From contig CM030362.1 of NCBI GenBank assembly GCA_017893485.1, positions 182,550,175-182,614,174 of the forward strand: a DNA stretch of 64,000 bases, in the 5' to 3' direction. Of this stretch, positions 59,665-64,000 are shown one piece after another; the first letter of the stretch is position 1; each line of letters opens with the position of its first letter. The translations under genes were made by a program, and so were the position numbers. The DNA is from Hemerocallis citrina (Eukaryota > Streptophyta > Magnoliopsida > Asparagales > Asphodelaceae). The notes beneath the pieces were generated by a model. The model was not told the DNA's origin. It made no database searches and saw nothing but the letters and a program-made list of their open reading frames with translations.

Positions 59665-59928
59665 CTAGGCCCCGTCTTTTTGGATGAACTTGGTCAGGTG
59701 TCCCCGCTGTACGAGTTCTTCGATTTCCTCCTTGAGAGCCCGACAATCATCCGTGTCGTGGCCGTGGTCCCTGTGAAAGCGGCACCACTTATCTTTGTTC
59801 CTCTTCTTGCCAGGGGTATTCATTCTAGGGGGAGCGCGGAGTAGTCCTTCCTTGTCCACCTCCATAAGGACTTCTGATATATTAGCAATGAGGGGGGTGA
59901 ACTTCTCAAACCGAGGAGTCGGGCGGCG
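59665..59928 (-). pseudogene. gag: Gag C-terminal extension after the TAG (zinc-knuckle-like)
   Basis: Same frame as gag. Contains EKFTPLIANISEVL and WCRFHRDHGHDTDDCRALK, a C-x-H/C-type nucleic-acid-binding block conserved in Tat Gag, ending KDGA then TAG. In the outer copy the frame goes on for about 40 residues more with GAVLHLIHGG, the usual Gag-protease border. Confidence 0.8.
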
Positions 59929-61389
59929 CTAGCCATTGTCGTCCTTCTGAAGTTTCTTAGCCTCTTCTTCTTCGGTCAGCTTTCGTTTCGTTCCTGAGGT
60001 AGACCCTCCGAAGCTTGGAAGGTAGGCGGCCTCTTCGGCACGAATGTACTTGTCACACCTGAGAAAGAGGTCGGCAAAGTTCTGTGGAGGCTTCTTAGCA
60101 AGAGAGGAGCGGAGGCTGGAATTGAAGACGTTGGATTGGAAGGCGGCTGTTGCGACAGATTGGTCGAGGGAGGCCATGGACCTGACCTCCGCAGTGAACC
60201 TCTTCACATAGTCTCTTAATTTCTCACCTTTCTCCTGTCTGAGTTGGAGGAGTGAGATGCTGGTCTTCTCCGTGCGTCTGCTGCTCACGAAGTGGGTGAT
60301 GAAGAGTGTTTCGAACTGCTCGAAGGAGAATATGGAAGACGGTGCGAGGCGGGAGTACCATTCCCGAGCCGAGCCTTTAAGAGTGGCAGGGAATGTCTTA
60401 CACAGTAGGGCATCAGAAGCCTGGTGGATGAGCATGAGGGTTTTGAAGCTTTCGACATGGTCGATGGGATCTGAATCCCCTGAGTAGGTTTCGAACTGCG
60501 GGGGCTTGAAACCCCACGGGATGGGAGCCTCCATGATGGTCCGGGAGAAGGGAGGTTGGCTCGGACGGATGGCCTTACCCCTTTCTTCTTCGTCTCGGTC
60601 GATCCGACCGATGCGCCTCTCCACTTCGTGGAGACGGTGGTAGAGGGCATCGGCCCTCCGGTGGTAGTCGAACGAGCCTCTGGACTCGTCTTCGTAGGAA
60701 GGGGAGCGAGGACTGTGGCGACGATGACCTTGGGAGCGGCGAGGGCTAGGAGTACGCTGCCGGTGGTGAGGACTCTGGATGCGCGGGGGTGTAGGATCCC
60801 GTTGGGCATTGTTGTTATGAGGACGGAGGTTGAGAGCCTGTTGCACCATTGCTTGGAATTGCTGGAACTCGGCACGAGTGATAGGTGCCTCGTCGTCCCT
60901 TAGGGGTTGCCGACCGACGGGGGAACAATGTCTTCTTCTGTAATGCTCGGGGGACTCCCTCCTTCCCCTTCGGACAGGAGACCTTCTATAATCTCGGTGG
61001 TGAGGGGACCGCTCACCCGGACGTTGTTGGCGGGAGGCTCCCTCTCGAGACCGCTTCTCGTCCAGACGGTGGCGTAAGTCCTCCACCTTCTGCCGGTTTT
61101 GAGGATTGTGAGAGGCCATGGAATCCGTAGAGGCTTTGTGTATGGAGACGCGGTCTAGGTGGAGAGGTTGCTTCATGCGGGAGCCCCCCGCACCGGCATT
61201 CTGAGGACCGGTGGGACCCTCGGGGGGTTCCTGATTCTGAAGAGGAGGCTGATCTGGTTGAAGAGGGTCCTCCACTTGAGGCGGGGGTTGTCCCTGCTGC
61301 GGAGCGGGTTGGACGGGGACTACCTCTTGCTGATCGGCGGGGTTGGGCCCGCGGTTGGACCCTCTGGACCTGACTTTTCTCGGAGGCAT
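59929..61389 (-). CDS. gag: Gag of the inner gag-only element, ended by an in-frame TAG
   Basis: Structural protein that would form the particle. The start MPPRKVRSRG at 61389 is preferred over an upstream ATG at 61410 because Tat-B gag starts MPPK at the same distance from its primer site (about 50 bases). A Pro/Gln-rich N-terminal third (residues about 20-80), an Arg/Ser/His-rich middle (about 110-270) and the retrotransposon gag core (about 290-440) with AREWYSRLAPSS, YVKRFTAEVRSMA and FADLFLRCDKYIRAEEAAY are all open. The frame stops at TAG (59929-59931) after DDNG. It stays open in the same frame to 59665, including the zinc-binding-like WCRFHRDHGHDTDDC, so the full ORF would be about 574 codons. 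In the outer copy that codon is CAA (Gln). Product: truncated Gag lacking its nucleic-acid-binding end unless TAG is read through. Confidence 0.85.
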   Translation of the reverse strand: MPPRKVRSRGSNRGPNPADQQEVVPVQPAPQQGQPPPQVEDPLQPDQPPLQNQEPPEGPTGPQNAGAGGSRMKQPLHLDRVSIHKASTDSMASHNPQNRQKVEDLRHRLDEKRSREGASRQQRPGERSPHHRDYRRSPVRRGRRESPEHYRRRHCSPVGRQPLRDDEAPITRAEFQQFQAMVQQALNLRPHNNNAQRDPTPPRIQSPHHRQRTPSPRRSQGHRRHSPRSPSYEDESRGSFDYHRRADALYHRLHEVERRIGRIDRDEEERGKAIRPSQPPFSRTIMEAPIPWGFKPPQFETYSGDSDPIDHVESFKTLMLIHQASDALLCKTFPATLKGSAREWYSRLAPSSIFSFEQFETLFITHFVSSRRTEKTSISLLQLRQEKGEKLRDYVKRFTAEVRSMASLDQSVATAAFQSNVFNSSLRSSLAKKPPQNFADLFLRCDKYIRAEEAAYLPSFGGSTSGTKRKLTEEEEAKKLQKDDNG

Positions 61390-61440
61390 GGCTGGAGAAG
61401 ATCGGACCAACGGGAAGAGGGGCTGCTATTCGTTTGGTCT

Positions 61441-61457
61441 TCCCACAGACGGCGCCA
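61441..61457 (-). other. Primer-binding site of the inner element
   Basis: Minus strand TGGCGCCGTCTGTGGGA, 3 nt after the LTR end; matches Tat-B except one base. Confidence 0.85.
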
Positions 61458-61460
61458 ATC

Positions 61461-62079
61461 TGTTGCCGCTAAATTCGGTGTGGGGGCAAACAGATAGAAT
61501 TTGTGAGTTCTTGGAAAACCTGAATAGCAAACACCTAACCTGTTCCGCCGGAGCTTGACCGTTGACTCCCGCCGTTCACCTGCAAGGAAGTGTGAGACAC
61601 CGGGGTTGATCCCGGCGACGCACCCTCCGACGCTCAAGTCAGTAACCAGAAATGATTATGAAAGAGCGTTTAACTAGCAAAAGATTGACTACCTCTTAAT
61701 GGAGATGGGTGGGGGGTATTTATAGTCGCCGTTGGGATCAGATAAGGAATGTGATTCCTGTGACCTGATAAGGCATAAAATCCTCGTAATCAGATTAGGA
61801 ATGTAATCCCTAATTCCCGGTGAAAAGATAGATGTGAATCAGAGCCGTTGATTAGGATTAATCAGAAACCCTAATTCTATCTTTTCTAGACTGGGTGTGT
61901 TTCGGGTTGGGACCCGTACCCAGTTGAGGTGGATCCGTTCGTCGGTTATTGGGTCGTGAAGAAAGACCCAGTTCCCATTTCAGACCCGTTAGTAGGTGAA
62001 ATTACCGTTTTACCCCTGAGCTTTAAGATTCGTGTCCGATGTGAACGGTCCCGATTTAATCCTATTTTTAGCCACATCA
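61461..62079 (-). mobile_element. 5' LTR of the inner gag-only element
   Basis: 619 bp, nearly identical to 52715-53333. TATA box (complement of TATTTATA) at 61717-61724. Confidence 0.9.
61717..61724 (-). promoter_or_regulatory. TATA box of the inner 5' LTR
   Basis: Minus strand TATAAATA in CGACTATAAATACCCC, the best promoter candidate for a transcript that would start in this LTR and cover gag. Confidence 0.65.
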
Positions 62080-62084
62080 CAAGT
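62080..62084. repeat. Target-site duplication CAAGT (high side)
   Basis: Partner of 52710-52714. Confidence 0.88.
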
Positions 62085-62389
62085 GTTGGACTCCCAACTC
62101 GTTTTTTGAGCTTAGTAAGTAGTGGGAGCAGCCCTGTAGGAAAAGCTGGACTCCGAACTCACCATTTAACGAGTCGTAGATGTGACTCGGAGAGGTAGAA
62201 ATGAGGCAAGTGCAATAATTTTCAATAGAAAAAAGCTAAGTTTTATTGAGATAAACTGAGTGGCCGCTTTAATGGGGCGAGCCATTATTACATGCTTTTT
62301 GGCCGTGTTACAAGCGTTGGCCTTATTGAAAGCTGAAATCCTACTTCTATGATAGGGTGAAGGCCTCTTGGGAGGAGTTTGGTTCTCCC
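62085..62389 (-). other. Post-gag noncoding sequence of the outer element
   Basis: Homologous to 59346-59664. No ORF of its own; a small part of the gag frame may extend into it. Confidence 0.6.
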
Positions 62390-64000
62390 CCATTGAACCT
62401 CCATGGATAAGGTGGAGGACGGCCCCAGGTTCGGAATCTTGGAACTCGGCAGACCTCTCTGTTTGCTTGTAGGCTCCTCGGAGTGGAAGATCGGCCCCGT
62501 CTTTTCGGATGAACTTGGCTAGGTGTCCCCGCTGTATGAGTTCTTTGATCTCCTCTTTAAGAGACCGACAATCATCCGTGTCGTGACCGTAGTCCCTATG
62601 AAAGCGGCACCACTTATCCCTATTTCTTTTCTTTCTAGGGGTATTCATTCTAGGGGGACCACGGAGTAGCCCTTCCTTGTTCACCTCCATAAGAACTGCT
62701 GATATACTAGCATTGAGTGGGGTGAACTTCTCAAAACGAGGAGCTGGGCAGCATTGGCCATTGTCGTCCCTCTGGAATTTCTGGGACCCTTCTTCGCTTG
62801 TATTCTTCGGTTTGTTCCCGGAAGATGATTCCTCAAGAGTGGGGGGGTTGAGAGCCTCTTCTGCTCGGATGTACTTCTCACTCCTAAGCAGGAGTTCTGA
62901 GAAATCCTGAGGAGGCTTCTTGGTAAGGGACGCCTTGAGGTCGGCGTTAGTGACGTTGTGCTAGAATGCTGCTGAGGCTACTGATTGGTTGAGGGAGGCA
63001 ATAGACTGGGCTTCGGCGGTGAAGCACCGAACGCAATCTCTTAGGCGTTCACCCTTTCTTTAGCTGAGGGTCACCAAAGATGCACTTGTTTTCTAAGCCC
63101 GACGACTGCCCACGAAGTGGGTAAGGAAGAGCTCCTCAAACTGTTCGAATGAGAAGATGGAGGCGGGGGTTAGATGGGAGTACCACTCTCGCGCTGGTCC
63201 CCTCAATGTTGCTGGGAAGGCCTTGCAGAGGACCGCATCAGAGGCTTGATGAATCATCATGAGAGTTTAAAACTCTCGATATGATCGGCCGGGTCCAACT
63301 CCCTATTGTAGGATTCAAAGTGGGACGGCCTAAAGGCTTCGGGGATCGGAGCTTCCATGATGGCCCTAGAGAAGGGGGGTGTGCTTGGCCGTAACTTATT
63401 GGCCCGTTGTTCTTCTTCGGGATTTATCTTGTTGAGGCGCCTCTGCATCTCGTGGAGATGGTGGCGGACCGAGTCATCCCTTCGGTCGTATCTAGTCGAT
63501 CCTCGGGACTCTCCTTCGTGAGTGGCAGAATGATGAGGGTTATGGGCACGCTGATCCTGACTCATGGCGATATTAAGAGCTCGCATGATATATTGTTTGA
63601 AGTTCTGGAGTTCACCCTGAGTGACAGGTGCCCCTCTAGCTCAGCGATCCCTAGGTGTGGCTTGGCTTACTGGAGTATGACTACTCCACCGATGACGTTG
63701 AGGGGACTCTCTTTGCCTCCTCGCGGGAGGGGATATTCTGGTCCTCAGTCTATGGGGGTTCGGACCCTCGAGACCCCTGGGTGCTCGGGTTGATGGACTC
63801 CCTCAAGGGCTTGACATTCATTCAAGAGAGTTCGGAGGTCAACCCCCTGATGGCGGTTAACAATTACTTGACGGAGATCTTTCTCGGGAGGGCTTTGATA
63901 AGCCATAGAGTCAACTGAAGGATTGTGGACTGAGACATGGTCATGAAGAGGATGTTGCTTTGGACGACTCCGACGAGAGCCCCCCCTGGGTAGCCCCTCG
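62390..64000 (-). pseudogene. gag: Gag of the outer gag-only element, frameshifted, start outside window
   Basis: Same protein family as the inner gag. Visible blocks from the N-terminal side: VHNPSVDSMAYQSPPEK (near 63870-63920), MRALNIAMSQDQ, a charged block and MEAPIPEAFRPSHFESYN (63586-63257), then a frameshift near 63265 and further damage to about 62940. A clean C-terminal part follows with SEKYIRAEEALNPP, DDNGQCCPAPRFEKFTPL and WCRFHRDYGHDTDDC, ending past GAVLHLIHGG near 62400. Here Gln is found where the inner copy has the TAG. At least two frameshifts and stops make it a pseudogene. The ATG should lie less than about 0.3 kb beyond the right edge. Confidence 0.82.

Larger units (their letters stand above)
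52715..62079 (-). mobile_element. Inner gag-only Tat derivative (TR-GAG-like), complete and young
   Basis: Minus strand, 9365 bp: 5' LTR 62079-61461, GAT, primer site, gag, about 6.2 kb of repeat-rich noncoding DNA, purine tract, 3' LTR 53333-52715. Both LTRs are 619 bp and I count nine substitutions between them by eye. Perfect target duplication CAAGT. No pol. Confidence 0.9.
48323..64000 (-). mobile_element. Outer gag-only Tat derivative (TR-GAG-like), 5' LTR beyond window
   Basis: Minus strand. 3' LTR 48323-48902, purine tract, a repeat-rich noncoding region (48917-52714), the inner copy (52715-62079), then the continuing region and gag (62080-64000). The two halves join at CAAGT. No protease, RT or integrase is present. 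Gag-only non-autonomous LTR elements are known in plants as TR-GAGs. Confidence 0.82.

Noticed and set aside
1..64000. Integrated pararetrovirus (caulimovirid) sequence
   Set aside because: All RT regions are followed by integrase and have LTRs with Ty3/gypsy domain order; no movement-protein or coat-type region was seen.
1..64000. Host gene with introns
   Set aside because: No ORF outside the retroelements shows a recognisable host domain; only the antisense ORF at 15878-17578 has gene-like signals and it sits within Tat-A.

Overview
The window is repeat-only DNA from a plant nuclear genome, probably pericentromeric or other heterochromatin. It holds no recognisable host gene, rRNA gene or complete tRNA gene. 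Almost every base belongs to a nested stack of LTR retrotransposons of plant-specific Ty3/gypsy groups (Athila, Tat, and Tekay/Del-like chromovirus LTRs), plus one probable Ty1/copia solo LTR. The long plant-type LTRs, the initiator-Met-tRNA primer sites, the dual RNase H of Tat and the nested architecture point to a flowering plant; the species cannot be told. Nearly all coding regions are broken by stops and frameshifts.

Layout. (1) 1-15558: the 3' part of a + strand Athila-type element (gag, protease, RT, RNase H, integrase, noncoding tail, polypurine tract, 3' LTR). It is interrupted by a minus-strand solo LTR (5263-8648) and, inside its own LTR, by a minus-strand non-autonomous element (10420-14386, duplicated target CCTAA) whose two LTRs do not match. 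(2) 15559-18225 and 30082-31728: a minus-strand Tat element (Tat-A) with an integrase remnant, a 67-bp tandem array and an antisense gene-like ORF with promoter, intron and poly(A)-like signals. (3) 18226-30081: a + strand, coding-free Tekay-like element inserted in that array (target GACCC). Its 5' LTR contains an inverted, truncated copy of the same family, and its internal region carries a 5' fragment of initiator tRNA-Met. (4) 31729-48322: a + strand autonomous-type Tat element (Tat-B: LTR, PBS, gag, protease, RT, RNase H, second RNase H, integrase, ~110-bp array), interrupted by three solo LTRs: 32130-36552, 38764-40241 (GTGAA) and 42738-45954 (GCATT). (5) 48323-64000: a minus-strand gag-only Tat derivative (TR-GAG-like). 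A second copy of the same family is inserted in its repeats (52715-62079, target CAAGT). The inner copy is complete, with LTRs about 98.5 % identical by eye, and is the youngest datable event here.

How the parts relate. The gag-only elements share LTR ends, PBS and polypurine-tract layout with Tat-B, so they look like its non-autonomous partners: they supply their own Gag-like protein and would need reverse transcriptase and integrase from a Tat-B-type element. At least three insertions (Athila, Tekay-like, inner gag-only element) hit tandem repeats in the noncoding part of Tat-type elements, two of them at the same spot of the repeat unit. The target-site duplications give a relative order: Tat-A is older than Athila, the Tekay-like element and Tat-B; Tat-B is older than its three solo LTRs and, probably, the outer gag-only element; the outer is older than the inner gag-only element.

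No new defence or metabolic system was seen. The most unusual items are the mismatched-LTR element with a perfect target duplication, the captured tRNA fragment, the inverted copy inside the 5' LTR, and the repeated hairpin-bearing modules of the gag-only family.
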